DNA from: JAZDLC01 sp043802345
GTDB taxonomy: Bacteria > Planctomycetota > B15-G4 > JADJEK01
Length of the DNA stretch: 7,472 nucleotides
Reading direction: 5' to 3'
NCBI GenBank assembly: GCA_043802345.1
Contig: JAZDLC010000111.1
Location: forward strand, 1-7,472
Below, piece after piece: positions 7,002 to 7,472 of the stretch. Made by a program: the position numbers and the translations under genes. The notes beneath the pieces are model-generated. The model worked only from the letters and a program-made list of their open reading frames with translations, ran no database searches and had not been told where the DNA came from. The stretch's first letter is position 1. Every line of letters begins with the position of its first letter.

Positions 7002-7033
7002 CTTTCCTTGGCGATCTTGGCGGCTTGGCGAGA
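7002..7033 (-). repeat. CTTGGCG-type short-period tract (right arm of an inverted repeat)
   Basis: CTTGGCG occurs at 7007, 7016 and 7024. On the minus strand it reads TCTCGCCAAG followed by two CGCCAAG units, parallel to the left arm's TCTCGCAGAG followed by CGCAGAG and CGCAAAG. The centre between the arms (6951-7001) contains a small GC hairpin, GGCGG/CCGCC, at 6976-6992. Confidence 0.75.
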
Positions 7034-7092
7034 GGAAATCCAGATTCACCAGAAGGAGAGAATGAACCCGTAACCGTGCGGCCTCTTGGCCC

Positions 7093-7111
7093 GTCCTCCC
7101 CCCTGGAGGAT
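7093..7111 (+). promoter_or_regulatory. Hairpin that can mask the Rpn ribosome-binding site
   Basis: TCCTCC (7094-7099) is a perfect complement of GGAGGA (7105-7110), with a 5-nt CCCCT loop and a closing G-U pair (7093/7111). GGAGGA is the Shine-Dalgarno for the ATG at 7121, 10 nt away. In RNA the whole site would be base-paired, so initiation should be low unless the hairpin is opened or absent from the transcript. Confidence 0.55.
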
Positions 7112-7120
7112 CGGTTGGCA

Positions 7121-7472
7121 ATGTCGAACAACCCGCATGATCATCTGGCCAAGGCGGTCTTCTCGAGACCCGAAGAGGCCAGGAGCCTGTTCCGGGCCTT
7201 CCTTCCGGAGAGTCAGCAGCAGGCGATCGATCTGGACAGCCTGGAGGTCGTGCAGGGCAGCTTCGTCGATGACCAGTTGAGGGAGCGGCACACCGACCTC
7301 CTGTTCTCGGTCAAAGCGCGCGGGGCGCCGACCCTGGTCTATCTCCTGTTCGAGCACAAGAGCAGCCAGGACCGCTGGCTGGTGCTCCAGCTCCTGATCT
7401 ACGTCACGCGGATCTGGGCCTGGTATCGCAAGAACAACGGAGACGACTGCCGCCTGCCGATGATCTTGCCCA
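7121..7472 (+). CDS. Rpn-family recombination-promoting nuclease / putative transposase (5' part)
   Basis: The first 117 residues of a protein that runs off the window with no stop. They match the N-terminal half of the Rpn/transposase_31 (PF04754) family: an early NPHDHLAKAVFSRPEEA motif (4-20), LPES and the GSFVDDQLRERHTDLLF block (46-62), then LLFEHKSSQDRW (76-86) and the YVTRIWAWY helix (94-102). Asp59 and the Glu78-His-Lys80 pair fit the PD-(D/E)XK nuclease core, so catalytic residues are present as far as can be seen. Rpn proteins cut DNA and promote RecA-independent recombination in E. coli; many copies are mobile. Full members are about 290-330 aa, so roughly 60% is missing here because of the window edge, not truncation. 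The start has GGAGGA 10 nt upstream, within a masking hairpin. It lies directly after a repeat-rich gap, consistent with an acquired gene. Confidence 0.92.
   Translation, partial: MSNNPHDHLAKAVFSRPEEARSLFRAFLPESQQQAIDLDSLEVVQGSFVDDQLRERHTDLLFSVKARGAPTLVYLLFEHKSSQDRWLVLQLLIYVTRIWAWYRKNNGDDCRLPMILP

Noticed and set aside
7053..7073. A tiny frame, AAGGAG then ATG AAC CCG TAA, as a regulatory leader peptide before the Rpn gene
   Set aside because: Three codons with only 3 nt between Shine-Dalgarno and ATG; likely chance, with no attenuator-like structure beyond the hairpin described.

Overview
The window is high-GC bacterial DNA with five protein-coding genes: a three-gene block on the minus strand (51-5427), then two plus-strand genes (5544-6917, and 7121 running off the right edge). 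The organism is most likely a member of the Planctomycetota or a close relative. This is an inference from three things: the first gene combines a squalene-hopene-cyclase-like toroid with an N-terminal module otherwise known to me from planctomycete DUF1549/DUF1553 proteins; a tandem pair of exported HtrA-like proteins lies beside it; and short-period intergenic repeats sit next to an Rpn-family nuclease gene. No rRNA, tRNA or CRISPR array is visible.

Minus-strand block, in order of transcription: (1) 4024-5427, a complete exported HtrA/Deg serine protease with an intact His-Asp-Ser triad and two PDZ domains; (2) 2585-4027, a paralogue of the same length and layout in which all three triad positions are replaced (Ser, Glu, Leu), so an apparent pseudoprotease; (3) 51-2492, a large exported protein with a planctomycete-type N-terminal module, an alpha/alpha-toroid without a recognisable cyclase motif, and a discoidin-like C-terminus. 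Genes 1 and 2 share an ATGA stop/start overlap. A second ATGA lies between genes 2 and 3 if gene 3 starts at its longest ATG, but the signal peptide and a strong Shine-Dalgarno favour a start inside that frame. The block looks like one transcription unit making three envelope proteins, perhaps a protease, a catalytically dead partner and a binding protein. That joint role is inferred.

A 116-bp divergent gap (5428-5543) separates the block from a Na+ (or H+)-coupled glutamate/aspartate/dicarboxylate symporter of the DAACS family. Its last ~19 residues are encoded by a 9-bp-period CATGAAG repeat, so the gene seems to have gained its tail from the repeat region.

The 203-bp gap 6918-7120 holds two more short-period tracts (CGCAGAG type and CTTGGCG type). 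Read on opposite strands they are versions of the same sequence and form an imperfect inverted repeat with ~32-bp arms. Downstream lies the 5' part of an Rpn-family (transposase_31, PD-(D/E)XK) gene whose Shine-Dalgarno can be fully paired in a local hairpin. The most interesting items are the pseudo-HtrA/HtrA pair with its toroid partner, and the repeat element with the masked Rpn start.
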